Notes: a model not told the origin generated them from the letters alone. Shown: positions 8,564 through 17,432, counted from the first letter of the stretch. The stretch is 64,000 nt of DNA from Gordonia crocea (GCF_009932435.1 NZ_BJOU01000017.1:235355-299354); one strand, 5' to 3'. Program-made: numbers and translations.

Positions 8564-9585
8564 GCGCGGACGTCTGGTTCACCCGGTGCCCGGTCCCGAC
8601 CGCGTTCTCCCTCGCCGTCAGCACGGGTCGGCTGACCGAGCGGCTGACCGGCCTCGACACGGCGTTCCGCTCGCTGGCCACCGCCCACGACGAGGAAACC
8701 CGGACCACCCACTTCACCCAGGCCCAGCCCCGGTCGGTCCGCCACGGCGGGAACATCCCGCCGCTCGTCGCGGCCTCCCGCGGCGCCGACGTCGCCATCA
8801 TCGGGCTGTCGGTCGCCCCGTCCAACGCGGCACTGCTCGCGCGGCCGGAATCCGGGATCACGTCCGCAGAAGACCTGCGCGGCAAGGTGATCGGGATTCC
8901 GCGACGACTCAACGATCCCGTCGATTTCTGGCGCGCCACGGTTCTGCAGGGCGTCACCCGGGCGGTGCGCACCGCCGGCCTGACCCTCGACGACGTGGAG
9001 TTGCGTGACATCGAGATCGGGCGCAGTTTCGCGTCGGACTCGACCTCGCGCGACACCGCCGTCGCAACGCTGTGGGACGCCGCGTTCATGCTCGGGTTCC
9101 AGCGCGAGGAAAGCGCGGCGTTGTTGTCCGGACGGGTCGACGCGATCTTCGCCGAAGGCGCCAACCGCCCGATCACCGAGGCGTTCACCGGGGCCACCGC
9201 CGTCGTGGAGGCCGGCGAGACGGCCCACACCGACCCGCGGTTGTCGTCGAACCTGCGCCCGTTGACGCTCAGCGTCACCGGCGACCTCCTCCGGGCCGAC
9301 CCGTCCATCGTGGATGCGATCCTCGACGAGACGACCGCGGCCGCCGTCTGGGCGCAGTCCCAGGCCGACGCGGCCCGTCGGATCATCGCGGCCGAAGTCG
9401 GCGTCGCCGAGGAACTGCTCGACCGATCATTCGCGCCCGGCCTGGCCGCCGAACTCGACGTGTCCCTCGACCCGGACCGGCTCGTGCTGCTGGAGCACCA
9501 GATCGCGTTCCTCTACGACCAGGGCTTCCTCGACCGCGCGGTCGACGTCGCCGAGGTGGTGGTCGACCGCGCCGCGGTGGCCTGA
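8560..9585 (+). CDS. DszB-like sulfinate desulfinase with intact catalytic residues
   Basis: The 341-residue protein resembles DszB, the 2'-hydroxybiphenyl-2-sulfinate desulfinase of the 4S dibenzothiophene pathway. Comparing it from memory with Rhodococcus DszB, the three active-site residues are all present: Cys10 in RCPVPTA (DszB Cys27 in NCPVPNA), His51 in HFTQAQP (His60 in HFTYDQP) and Arg61 in RHGGNIPP (Arg70 in RFGGEIPP). The His-Arg spacing is also identical. The fold is periplasmic-binding-protein-like, but there is no signal peptide, so it should be a cytosolic enzyme that releases sulfite. It is coupled by a GTGA overlap to the flavin monooxygenase. An automated pipeline could mislabel it as an ABC substrate-binding protein. 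Confidence 0.8.
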   Translation: MSADVWFTRCPVPTAFSLAVSTGRLTERLTGLDTAFRSLATAHDEETRTTHFTQAQPRSVRHGGNIPPLVAASRGADVAIIGLSVAPSNAALLARPESGITSAEDLRGKVIGIPRRLNDPVDFWRATVLQGVTRAVRTAGLTLDDVELRDIEIGRSFASDSTSRDTAVATLWDAAFMLGFQREESAALLSGRVDAIFAEGANRPITEAFTGATAVVEAGETAHTDPRLSSNLRPLTLSVTGDLLRADPSIVDAILDETTAAAVWAQSQADAARRIIAAEVGVAEELLDRSFAPGLAAELDVSLDPDRLVLLEHQIAFLYDQGFLDRAVDVAEVVVDRAAVA

Positions 9586-10191
9586 CTACCCCGGCCGGGT
9601 AAACGCCTGGCGGGCCGCATCGACCTCGGCACGCGTCTTGCACGCGTGCTGGTGGTCGTTGATCAGCCCCATCGACTGGATGAACGCGAACGCGGTGGTC
9701 GGCCCGACGAACCGCCAGCCACGCTTCTTCAAATCCTTCGACAGCGCCACCGACGTGGCCGACGTCGTCTTCGTCTGCGGGATGCCGACCTCCCCCGCGT
9801 CGGGTTCGAACCGCCAGACGTAGGCCGCCAACGATCCGGCTTCCGCCTCGAGTTCGACCGCGCGGCGGGCATTGTTGATCGCCGCCTCGATCTTGCCGCG
9901 GTGCCGCACGATGCCCGGGTCGGCGAGCATCCGCTCCACGTCCGGCTCGTCGAACCGCGCCACCGCGTGGAAGTCGAATCCGGCGAACGCGGACCGAAAC
10001 GCGTCCCGCTTGTTGAGGATCGTCCGCCAGCTCAGGCCGGATTGAAACCCCTCGAGGCAGATCTTCTCGAACAGCCTGGTGTCATCGCCGACCGGGAAAC
10101 CCCACTCGGCATCGTGGTAGGCGAGCAATTCCGGTGCGCCACCGGCCCACGCGCAGCGCGGGTCCCCGTCGGGGGCGACGAACGGTTCCAT
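9586..10191 (-). CDS. tag: DNA-3-methyladenine glycosylase I
   Basis: The 201-residue length is typical. The zinc ligands are visible: Cys13 (PRCAWA), His26 (YHDAEWG) and the HxxxC pair in NDHQHACK near the C-terminus. The body carries GFQSGLSWRTILNKRDAFR, the substrate-pocket and helical region of the Tag superfamily. It removes 3-methyladenine from alkylated DNA. It starts 9 bases after cysNC on the same strand, so it may be the last gene of the stf0-cysD-cysNC transcript. Its stop abuts the stop of the convergent desulfinase gene. Confidence 0.95.
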   Translation of the reverse strand: MEPFVAPDGDPRCAWAGGAPELLAYHDAEWGFPVGDDTRLFEKICLEGFQSGLSWRTILNKRDAFRSAFAGFDFHAVARFDEPDVERMLADPGIVRHRGKIEAAINNARRAVELEAEAGSLAAYVWRFEPDAGEVGIPQTKTTSATSVALSKDLKKRGWRFVGPTTAFAFIQSMGLINDHQHACKTRAEVDAARQAFTRPG

Positions 10192-10200
10192 GCGGTGAGT

Positions 10201-12093
10201 CTAGGACGCCGCGACGACACCCCGCTCGACGAGGAGGTCGACGATCCGCTGCGCCAACTCGGTGACGTCGGCGCCGGTGGTGTCGAACCGCAGATCCGGA
10301 TCGGTCGGCTTCTCGTACGGTGCGTCCACCCCGGTCAACCCGCGCAGCGATCCCTCACGGGCACGCCGGTACAGACCCTTCGGGTCGCGCCGCTCGCATT
10401 CGGCGACCGGCGTCGCCACGTGGACCTCGACGAAGTCGAGTCCGGCGGCGGCATGCAACTCGCGCGCGATGTCACGGTCCGAGCGCAGCGGCGACACCAT
10501 CGATGCGACGGCGATGACACCGGCGTCGGCGAAAAGCCGGGCCAGGTGCCCGACGCGCCGGATGTTCTCGGCCCGGTCGCCGGGTGAGAATCCGAGGTCG
10601 TCGGAGATGCCGTGGCGGATATTGTCGCCGTCGATCAGGTAGGCGACCCGGCCCTGCGAGACGAGCAGCCGCTCCAGCACCACCGCGACCGTCGACTTGC
10701 CCGACGCCGGCAGCCCGGTCAACCAGACCGTCGCGCCGCGTTGGCCGGTCTTGCGCCAGCGCTCGTCGCGCGCCAGCGAACTGGGATGCCACTTGATGTC
10801 GTTGCGGGTGGCCCGACCGGGCACGACCTCGCGCGCCTCGTCGATGGTGCCGGCCCCGACGGTGTCGTTGGACGCCTCGTCGATGAGGACGAACGCGCCG
10901 CCGTCCCGGTTCTGTTCGTAGGTGTCGGCGAGCACCACCGAGGAGGTGCGCAGCGTGACGGTGCCGATGTCGTTGAGGACGAGTTCGCCCGGGCCGACCT
11001 GCTCGATCAGGCTGTCCGGGTCGAGCCGCCGATCCAGCGACTGGACGGTGGCGCGCACCGTCGTCGAACCGTGTTTGAGGGCGACGCGGTCGCCGGCGCG
11101 CAGCGGCTTCTCGGCCAGCCAGCACACCGTCGCCGACAGTTCCCGGGCCACGACCGGCAGGTGCGCGTCCGCGCGTCCCGACACGATCACGTCGCCGCGC
11201 GACACATCGATCTCGTCGGCGAGCTGGATCGACACCGACAACCCGGCCACACCGACCGCCCGACCGTCGTCGAGGGTGTCGAGTGCCACGACGGTGCTGC
11301 GGCTGCCCGACGGCAGCACCGTGATCTCATCGCCCACCGCGACCGTGCCGGCGACGATCCGACCGCTGTAGCTGCGGCGGTGTCCTTCACTGGGCCGCGA
11401 CACCAGCTGCACCGGCAGGCGCAGCTCCCCCGGCTGCGGCGACGGCGCGGCCAACTCCACGTCCTCGAGATACTCCAGCAGGGTGGGACCGTCGTACCAG
11501 GGCGTCGACGACGAGCGGTGCACGACGTTGTCGCCGGCCTTGGCGGCGACCGGGATGGCAGTGATCTCGCCGATCCCGACCTGCAGGGCCAGCTCGTCGA
11601 GCTCGGCCCGCAGTTCCTCGAAGCGCTCCGCCGAATAGTCGACGAGGTCGATCTTGTTGACCGCGGCCACGACGTGCGGCACGCCGACCAGGGCGGCGAT
11701 CCGGGCGTGGCGGCGGGTCTGGCGCTGCACCCCGTGACGGGCGTCGACGAGGACCACCGCCACATGGGCGTTGGAGGCACCGGTGAAGGTGTTGCGGGTG
11801 TAACGCTCGTGGCCGGGGGTGTCGGCCAGCACGTAGCTGCGGTGCTCGGTGGAGAAGAACCGGTAGGCCACGTCGATGGTGATGCCCTGCTCGCGTTCGC
11901 TGCGCAGCCCGTCCGACAGGGCCGCGAGGTCGAGCTGGCCCTGCTGGTCGGTGACCGACTCGATGTGGTCGCTCGGCAGGCTGCCGGTGTCGTGCAGGAT
12001 GCGGCCGATCAGGGTCGACTTCCCGTCGTCGACGCTGCCGACCGTGGCCAGCCGCAGGAATTGCCGATCGGCGGCAGTGGTGGTCGCGGTCAT
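10201..12093 (-). CDS. cysNC: Bifunctional sulfate adenylyltransferase GTPase subunit / APS kinase
   Basis: The protein has 630 residues. The N-terminal part is an elongation-factor-like GTPase: GSVDDGKST at about 19-27, DTPGHERY, and NKIDLVD. It drives APS synthesis by CysD. The C-terminal ~170 residues are APS kinase, with P-loop GLPASGKST near residue 460, DGDNIRHGI, and KGLYRRAREG, and make PAPS. I use the ATG at 12093, which overlaps the cysD stop by one base (TGATG), because the sequence upstream lies inside cysD. The fused kinase together with an Stf0 gene in the operon points to PAPS for sulfation as well as assimilation. Confidence 0.95.
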   Translation of the reverse strand: MTATTTAADRQFLRLATVGSVDDGKSTLIGRILHDTGSLPSDHIESVTDQQGQLDLAALSDGLRSEREQGITIDVAYRFFSTEHRSYVLADTPGHERYTRNTFTGASNAHVAVVLVDARHGVQRQTRRHARIAALVGVPHVVAAVNKIDLVDYSAERFEELRAELDELALQVGIGEITAIPVAAKAGDNVVHRSSSTPWYDGPTLLEYLEDVELAAPSPQPGELRLPVQLVSRPSEGHRRSYSGRIVAGTVAVGDEITVLPSGSRSTVVALDTLDDGRAVGVAGLSVSIQLADEIDVSRGDVIVSGRADAHLPVVARELSATVCWLAEKPLRAGDRVALKHGSTTVRATVQSLDRRLDPDSLIEQVGPGELVLNDIGTVTLRTSSVVLADTYEQNRDGGAFVLIDEASNDTVGAGTIDEAREVVPGRATRNDIKWHPSSLARDERWRKTGQRGATVWLTGLPASGKSTVAVVLERLLVSQGRVAYLIDGDNIRHGISDDLGFSPGDRAENIRRVGHLARLFADAGVIAVASMVSPLRSDRDIARELHAAAGLDFVEVHVATPVAECERRDPKGLYRRAREGSLRGLTGVDAPYEKPTDPDLRFDTTGADVTELAQRIVDLLVERGVVAAS

Positions 12094-13043
12094 CAGAAAT
12101 AGCCTTCCCGTTTGCGGTCTTCCATGGCCGCGCTGGACGTCCGGTCGTCGGCGCGGGTCTCGCCTCGCTCCGACACCGTGGCCTCCTCCACCTCGGCGAT
12201 GACCTCGGGCAGCGTCGTCGCGGTGGAGCGGACGGCACCGGTGATGGTCAGGTCGCCGACGGTCCGGTAGCGGACCCACTCGGTGGCGACCTTCTCGTCG
12301 GGCCGCGGGTGGGTGAACGGCGACGCGGTCAGCAGGATCCCGTCACGGGTGAACACCTCGCGCTGCGAGGCGAAGTAGATCGGCGGCAACTCGATGTTCT
12401 CCAGTTCGATGTAGCGCCAGATGTCCAACTCGGTCCAGTTCGACAGCGGGAACACCCGGACCGACTCGCCGCGGCGGATACGGCCGTTGTACAGCGACCA
12501 CGGCTCGGCGCGCTGGGCGCGCGGATCCCACTGGCCGAACTCGTCGCGGAAGCTGAACACGCGCTCCTTCGCGCGGGCCCGGTCCTCGTCGCGGCGGGCC
12601 CCGCCGAAGGCCGCGTCGAACTTGTAGTGCTCCAGGGCGTCGAGCAGCGTGCGCGTCTGCAGCCGGTTGCGCGACCCCGACGGATCGTCGGGTTCCTCGA
12701 CGCGGCCGGTGTCGATGGATTCCTGCACCGACGCGACGATGAGCCGGATGCCGTCCGGGCGCGCCGCGGTCGGCGTCACCCGCTTGTCACGGAAGGCGAT
12801 GACCTCGCTGAAATTGTGGCCGGTGTCCACGTGCAGGATCGGGAACGGCAGCGGGTGCGGGCGGAACGCCTTCTCCGCCAGGTGCAGCAACACGATGGAG
12901 TCCTTGCCACCGGAGAACAACAGCACCGGGTTCTCCAGTTCGGCCACCACCTCGCGGATGATGTGGACGGCCTCGGATTCGAGGATCCGCAGGGCGGGGA
13001 TGTGGTCGATCGCGGGATCGACGGTCGTCGTCGACGTGGTCAT
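12093..13043 (-). CDS. cysD: Sulfate adenylyltransferase subunit 2
   Basis: The 316-residue protein is in the PAPS-reductase/ATP-pyrophosphatase family. It has the PP-loop LFSGGKDSIVLLHLAEKAF near residue 42, LPFPILHVDTGHNF, and the conserved end RKREGYF. With CysN it adenylates sulfate to APS. The start is ATG 13043, which overlaps the stf0 stop by 4 bases (ATGA); longer frames read back through stf0. The tight overlaps on both sides show a single operon. Confidence 0.95.
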   Translation of the reverse strand: MTTSTTTVDPAIDHIPALRILESEAVHIIREVVAELENPVLLFSGGKDSIVLLHLAEKAFRPHPLPFPILHVDTGHNFSEVIAFRDKRVTPTAARPDGIRLIVASVQESIDTGRVEEPDDPSGSRNRLQTRTLLDALEHYKFDAAFGGARRDEDRARAKERVFSFRDEFGQWDPRAQRAEPWSLYNGRIRRGESVRVFPLSNWTELDIWRYIELENIELPPIYFASQREVFTRDGILLTASPFTHPRPDEKVATEWVRYRTVGDLTITGAVRSTATTLPEVIAEVEEATVSERGETRADDRTSSAAMEDRKREGYF

Positions 13044-13849
13044 CTCGGGTATCCGTTCCGGTCGGCATCGGTTCGATAGCGCAGCGCCCACTCCTTGGAC
13101 CGGGCGTTGGACTGTGGTTTGAGCGACGGCGGGGGCGCGAGCGCCGGATCGAGGCCGAGGGCCGCCAGGACGCGGCCGGTCGTCCCGGTCGGGTCGCGGG
13201 TGAGCTCGCCGAACTCGATGTCGACGGTCTCGATCCCCTCCTCGTCGAACCAGGTCCGCCAGCGGCGCTCCTGGTCGGCCAGGATCCCGGCGAGATGCGC
13301 GATGCCCTCGGCGTTGTAGAAGGCCTCCTCGTCGGGCACGCCCTCCAGGTGCAGGCCCTCCGGCTCCGGGCTGTCGCGCCAGACGCGGGTCTGCACCGCC
13401 CGCCACATCGACACCGCCTGGCCGATCAGGTCGTCGCGGTGGACGTGCACGAACACCGGGTCGGTCCCCAACAGCCACCGCAGCGCGGTGCGCAGCGACC
13501 CGGACGCGACGCGGGTCCGCGCGATCAACAGCGGGGTCTGGTTCCACATGAGCTTGCCGCCCCAGACGCCGTTGTCGGTGCGGCCCGCCGCCACCACGTC
13601 GGCGCGCCACTGCTGCGCGGTCCGCACATCCACGGTCCCCTGGTCGGTCGCCGCGAGGCCACCGACGATCTGCTCGTCGTCGACGCCGGCGAACCACTCG
13701 AGTGGCTGCGGCGCCAGCGACGAGGAAGCGAAGTATTGGAAGAACTCGGCGGGCCGCCCGGCCACACCGGTGGCGGCCAACGACTCCACCAACAGGGTGC
13801 TGCCGCTGCGCTGGCTCGCGCAGACGAGATAGGGCTTTGCGTCGGTCAC
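13040..13849 (-). CDS. stf0: Stf0-family PAPS-dependent sulfotransferase
   Basis: The 269-residue protein has the 5'-phosphosulfate-binding loop CASQRSGSTLLVESL near the N-terminus, a PAPS 3'-phosphate segment (VHVHRDDLIGQAVSMWRA) and the WRTWFDEEGI pattern of Stf0 sulfotransferases. In mycobacteria Stf0 makes trehalose-2-sulfate for sulfolipids; the acceptor here is inferred to be trehalose or a related sugar. It is the first gene of a PAPS-supplying operon, an arrangement that ties donor synthesis to use. It starts at GTG with TATCGT (on the minus strand, 13857-13862) 7 bases upstream, so the operon mRNA is probably leaderless. Confidence 0.9.
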   Translation of the reverse strand: MTDAKPYLVCASQRSGSTLLVESLAATGVAGRPAEFFQYFASSSLAPQPLEWFAGVDDEQIVGGLAATDQGTVDVRTAQQWRADVVAAGRTDNGVWGGKLMWNQTPLLIARTRVASGSLRTALRWLLGTDPVFVHVHRDDLIGQAVSMWRAVQTRVWRDSPEPEGLHLEGVPDEEAFYNAEGIAHLAGILADQERRWRTWFDEEGIETVDIEFGELTRDPTGTTGRVLAALGLDPALAPPPSLKPQSNARSKEWALRYRTDADRNGYPR

Positions 13850-13960
13850 GCGGGGAACGATACGACGGGAGTCGCCACCCCGCGCGACGCCGGATTTAGA
13901 ACCAGCGCGGGCGAAACGCCGATCGCGGGCGAGGTGGTGCCGGGGTGGGGTTTGCGACGC

Positions 13961-15379
13961 CTACCCGGCGCCGGAATCGGTGTGCGACTCCGTCGTCCGC
14001 CCGACCGTCAGGCCGCCGGCCAGCTCTCGACGCGCGCCGAGCGGCCGGCGCGACGGCAAGGCCTCCTCACCTGGGTCGATAGTCTTGGAACGATTCGCCC
14101 AGGCGCGCATGAAGCGCTCGGCAACAGCGGTCCCGACCGCGTCTTCGGGCAGTTCGTCACCGGTCTCGGAGCGCCAGCGGGCCAGCCGTCCGGCCAGGCC
14201 CGCCGCGATCTCGGTGTAGAGCGGATCACCGGCCAGATTGTTTCGCTCACGAGGATCGAAACGCAGGTCGTACAGCTCGTGGCGGGCGCGCGGCACGATC
14301 GTGGCGCGGGGGTCGAGCGAGCGCGCCGAACTGGAGTCGGCGATGTCGAGGGGCAGCACTAGCTCCGGGCGCGGCGCATAGTTCTCGATATAGCTGAAAT
14401 CCTTGGTGCGCACGGCCCGGATCGGGTCGAAGGCGTCGTGATAGGTCTTCTCGGTGAACAGCTCGTCGCGGACCGGGGAATCTCCGCTGCCACGGAACGC
14501 GCCCGCGTGCGACACCCCGTCGGCCTCGTCGGGAATCGGCTGGCCGAGCAGGTCGAGCAGGGTCGGGGCGAGGTCCACGCCGGAGAACAGGCCGTCGTAG
14601 ACGAGGCCCGTCGGACCGCCGTTCGGCGGGCGGATGATCATCGCGATCCCGGTGCCCTCGGCGTAGAGGGTCGACTTGGCGCGGGGGAAGGCCACGCCGT
14701 GGTCGGTGGCGAAGACGATCCAGGTGTTGGCGTCGAGCCCGGCCCGGGCCACCGCGTCCAGGAGGCGGCCCACGGCGGCGTCGGCCTTGGTGATGCTGCC
14801 GTGCAGCCCGGCCAGGTCGGCGCGCACATCGGGGGTGTCCGGGAGGAAGTCGGGCACCCCGATGGTCGTCGGGTCCGGGTGGTCGTACTCGTCGTCGGGA
14901 TAGGGGCGGTGGGTCTCGAAGAACCCGGCCGTGAGGAAGAACGGCTGGTCGTCGACCCCTTCGCGGGTCAGCCAGGAGATGGCCTCGTCGGTGACGTAGT
15001 CGCAACGGGAATCGGAGACGTCGACGGTGTCGAAGCCGAGGCTCGTCGGGTCGGTGCTCTCGTGCTGCATCCCGATCAGCACGGTGCGGTAGCCGGCCGC
15101 GCCCAGCAGTGACGGCAACGTCCGGGTGCCCTCGCGGTAACCGAAACCGTGGTGGGCCAGCCCGATGAGACCGTTGCGGTGCGGGTATTGCCCGGTGAAC
15201 AGCGAACCGCGCGCCGGCGAGCAGAGCGGCGCCGTCGCGTGGGCGTCGGTGAGCCGGATCCCCTCCTCGGCCATCCGATCCAGCGTCGGACTCACCACCC
15301 CCTGCGCGCCGTAGCAGGACAGGTGCCGACCCAGGTCGTGCCAGTGGATGAAGATGACGTTCGCGGGTGCATCGGCCAT
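13961..15379 (-). CDS. Type I sulfatase (formylglycine-dependent)
   Basis: The 472-residue protein carries the CxPxR maturation motif CSPARGSLFTGQYPHR with Cys53 as the residue converted to formylglycine. It also has N-terminal metal ligands (IHWHDLGRHLSCYG; one expected Asp is replaced by a His-containing stretch), HESTDPTSLGFD, and ATDHGVAFPRAKSTLYAEG, the second half of the metal site. No signal peptide is evident, so it appears cytosolic. It hydrolyses a sulfate ester, substrate unknown. It lies upstream of, and in the same direction as, the Stf0/PAPS operon and is divergent from a TetR gene. The C-terminal ~40 residues look disordered. Confidence 0.88.
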   Translation of the reverse strand: MADAPANVIFIHWHDLGRHLSCYGAQGVVSPTLDRMAEEGIRLTDAHATAPLCSPARGSLFTGQYPHRNGLIGLAHHGFGYREGTRTLPSLLGAAGYRTVLIGMQHESTDPTSLGFDTVDVSDSRCDYVTDEAISWLTREGVDDQPFFLTAGFFETHRPYPDDEYDHPDPTTIGVPDFLPDTPDVRADLAGLHGSITKADAAVGRLLDAVARAGLDANTWIVFATDHGVAFPRAKSTLYAEGTGIAMIIRPPNGGPTGLVYDGLFSGVDLAPTLLDLLGQPIPDEADGVSHAGAFRGSGDSPVRDELFTEKTYHDAFDPIRAVRTKDFSYIENYAPRPELVLPLDIADSSSARSLDPRATIVPRARHELYDLRFDPRERNNLAGDPLYTEIAAGLAGRLARWRSETGDELPEDAVGTAVAERFMRAWANRSKTIDPGEEALPSRRPLGARRELAGGLTVGRTTESHTDSGAG

Positions 15380-15422
15380 GTCCCCATCATGCCGCAGGAG
15401 TGACGACTAACCTGGGACGACG

Positions 15423-16031
15423 ATGGCCGAGCAGACACGAGTACGACGCGGCCGGGGCCGCCCACCCGGTCCGCCGGTCGATCAGAAGCAGCGGCGGGCA
15501 CAACTGCTCGACGCCGCCGAAGCCGCGATCCGCGAGTCGGGGCCCGACGTCGGGTTGGCCGATGTCGCAGCGGCCGCCGGACTCACCCGGTCGGCGGTCT
15601 ACGCCTCCTTCGCCGACCGCAACGCGCTGCTCACCGCCCTGGCCAACCGACATGCCCGCCTCATCGTCGAACGGCTTGGCGCGATCATCGGCGGCATCAC
15701 CGATCCGGCCGATCAGACCCGTGCCGCCATCGACATTTTGGCCGGGTGGTTCGAGGACGAACCCGAACTCGCCCGGGCACTGTCGGCGCACCTGCTGCCG
15801 ACCACCCCGTCGGCTGACGGAGTCGTGGTCGACGCGCTGACCTCGATCCTCACCGAGGGATTCCGGGCGCGCGGCCGCGACGAGGCGCCCGCCGCGACGT
15901 GGGCGCATGCCCTCGTCGGCGCCATCTCGACGACGATCGCATGGTGGTCGACCACGCGTACGGTCAGTCGGTCCGACGTCGTCGACCACCTGTTCCTGCT
16001 CGTCTGGTCGGGCTTCGCCGGCCTCGGCTGA
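15423..16031 (+). CDS. TetR-family transcriptional regulator
   Basis: The 202-residue protein has a basic Arg/Pro-rich N-terminal arm (VRRGRGRPPGPP), then a TetR HTH at residues about 27-70 (GLADVAAAAGLTRSAVYASFADRNALLTAL), and a helical ligand-binding domain with Trp-rich C-terminal helices. It starts 43 bases from the divergent sulfatase start and upstream of an Lcp-like oxygenase in the same direction. A perfect palindrome abuts the oxygenase start, so that gene is the likeliest target; the sulfatase is a second candidate. Confidence 0.88.
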   Translation: MAEQTRVRRGRGRPPGPPVDQKQRRAQLLDAAEAAIRESGPDVGLADVAAAAGLTRSAVYASFADRNALLTALANRHARLIVERLGAIIGGITDPADQTRAAIDILAGWFEDEPELARALSAHLLPTTPSADGVVVDALTSILTEGFRARGRDEAPAATWAHALVGAISTTIAWWSTTRTVSRSDVVDHLFLLVWSGFAGLG

Positions 16032-16038
16032 CCCTCTC

Positions 16039-16122
16039 CCTTCCGCCGACTGGGCCCTCTTTCTCGCCGACTGGGCCCTCATCCTCGCCGACTGGGCCCT
16101 CATCCTCGCCGACTGGGCCCTG
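16039..16122 (-). repeat. GGGCCC 21-bp tandem repeat array A (4 units)
   Basis: Four direct 21-bp units lie back to back (16039-16059, 16060-16080, 16081-16101, 16102-16122). Each contains CGCCGACTGGGCCCT on the plus strand, so the family consensus (GAGGGCCCA...) reads on the minus strand. The array starts 7 bases after the TetR stop codon and ends about 70 bases before the oxygenase start. GGGCCC is self-complementary, so neighbouring units can form GC-rich hairpins. It belongs to a six-locus family in this window. Confidence 0.9.
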
Positions 16123-16173
16123 ATGTCTTGTCCCCGCGCCACGCCGACGGCATTCTTGACGCCCGCCAATGTA

Positions 16174-16190
16174 AAAGACACACTGTCTTT
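16174..16190 (+). promoter_or_regulatory. Palindromic operator directly before the Lcp-like gene
   Basis: AAAGACA-CAC-TGTCTTT is a perfect 7-3-7 inverted repeat whose last base touches the ATG at 16191. A repressor bound here would cover the transcription and translation start. There is no room for a ribosome site, so the transcript may be leaderless or the true start slightly downstream. The upstream TetR is the obvious candidate binder; that is inferred. Confidence 0.7.
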
Positions 16191-17432
16191 ATGACTGCAA
16201 CCGTGTCTTCGGCAACGGCGGCCACCATCACCGGCGCACAGAACTGGGACGAGGTGGCCGCCCACCACCCCGACCACGTCCACGCCATGGCGCAGGGACT
16301 CCTCGTCGGCGACCCGCGGGCCGACGCGGTGATCACCGAGCTGTTCTCCGGGGCCGCGCACCGGTGGACCGACATCGTCTCCGCGCTCGACGACCCCAGC
16401 CTCGTCGACCCGACCTTGCTCGCCGGGGCGCCCGAGTTCCGCGCCTTCCTCGAGCACGCGAGCACCCCACCCGCCTGGTTCGACCCGGCGCTGGCCCGAG
16501 CCGGCGCCGACGCCTGGTGGCGCTTCGGGTCGCTGCAGTCGAGCACGCTGTACCAATCGCTGATCTACGGCTATCAGGCCCGCGGCTTCACCCGCCCGCT
16601 CGCCGCCACCGGGCGCCTGACCGAGGGGACCTGGGACCGGGTCCAGGCGACGGCCCGCTGGGTCACCCTGGCCACCGCGCCCGGGCTGATGGACGTCGGG
16701 GCCGGGGGCTGGGTGGAGACCCTGCGGATCCGCCTGGTCCACGCAATGGTGCGCCACCACCTGCATGCCGCGAACGACTGGGACGACGACGCCTGGGGCG
16801 TCCCGATCAACCAGACCTACGCGCAGCTGACCATCACCGCGGGTTTCCTGGCCCTGCCGCTGCACATCGCCAAAGACTTCGGCATCCACTACTCGCGGGC
16901 CGACCTCGAGGCCATCACCCACCTCTGGCGGTGGATCGGATGGGTCATCGGCGTCGAGGAGAACCTGCTGCCGACCAGCTACGAGGACGCCATGCGGATC
17001 TGGCGGATCTCCCGCGAGTTCCAACTGCAGCCCCACGAGGACGCCAAGACCCTGGTACGAGCCCTGCTCGACGACGGGTACCGCGCCGACCTGGGCCTGC
17101 CGGGCCCGCTCAACAATGCCTTCCACCTCGTGACGAAACCGTTCCTGCGACCGGTGTTCGCCGCCGTGTCGACTCGATGGGTCGACGCCGAGATCGCCAC
17201 CGCAATGGGACTGCGCTCCACGCCGCTGCACCACCTCGTCGACCTGGCCCGCCCGGTGGTCCGATCCCGCGAGCTGGTCCGGGCGATCGGCCTGCTCGGG
17301 TCCGAGCGCACCGTCGCGCGCCGCGAACTGCGGCTGGTCACCTGGCGGTTGGGGATCGACCTGACCGACCCGAAGATCGTCGGCGCCCGCTACCGCGCCG
17401 CCGACGAGAACCGGATGGACAGCGTCGCATGA
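16191..17432 (+). CDS. Latex-clearing-protein-like oxygenase (DUF2236 / MpaB family)
   Basis: The 413-residue protein belongs to the MpaB/rubber-oxygenase family, which includes Lcp, a b-type haem dioxygenase that cleaves polyisoprene. Diagnostic parts are RVQATARWV, GGWVETLRIRLVHAMVRHH, whose His matches the family's haem-ligand region, and WGVPINQTYAQ. It lacks the export signal seen in secreted Lcp enzymes, so it probably acts inside the cell on a smaller or different substrate. The ATG at 16191 fits the family N-terminus. Its TGA overlaps the next ATG (ATGA), so it is coupled to an SRPBCC-DUF5995 gene. A TetR gene lies upstream, reminiscent of lcp-lcpR pairs in rubber degraders. Confidence 0.8.
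   Translation: MTATVSSATAATITGAQNWDEVAAHHPDHVHAMAQGLLVGDPRADAVITELFSGAAHRWTDIVSALDDPSLVDPTLLAGAPEFRAFLEHASTPPAWFDPALARAGADAWWRFGSLQSSTLYQSLIYGYQARGFTRPLAATGRLTEGTWDRVQATARWVTLATAPGLMDVGAGGWVETLRIRLVHAMVRHHLHAANDWDDDAWGVPINQTYAQLTITAGFLALPLHIAKDFGIHYSRADLEAITHLWRWIGWVIGVEENLLPTSYEDAMRIWRISREFQLQPHEDAKTLVRALLDDGYRADLGLPGPLNNAFHLVTKPFLRPVFAAVSTRWVDAEIATAMGLRSTPLHHLVDLARPVVRSRELVRAIGLLGSERTVARRELRLVTWRLGIDLTDPKIVGARYRAADENRMDSVA

Noticed and set aside
9796..9812. tRNA-like GGTTCGAA T-loop string
   Set aside because: It lies inside the tag coding sequence, and no cloverleaf can be formed around it.
12093..13697. Extended start for cysD
   Set aside because: The extra upstream residues are an alternate frame of stf0. 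The ATG at 13043, overlapping the stf0 stop, gives the normal length.
15387..17234. Long minus-strand frame coding RAQSA-type repeats across array A
   Set aside because: The 21-bp period is a multiple of three, so arrays stay open in several frames. The flanks of this frame are antisense to well-supported TetR and oxygenase genes and show no family similarity.
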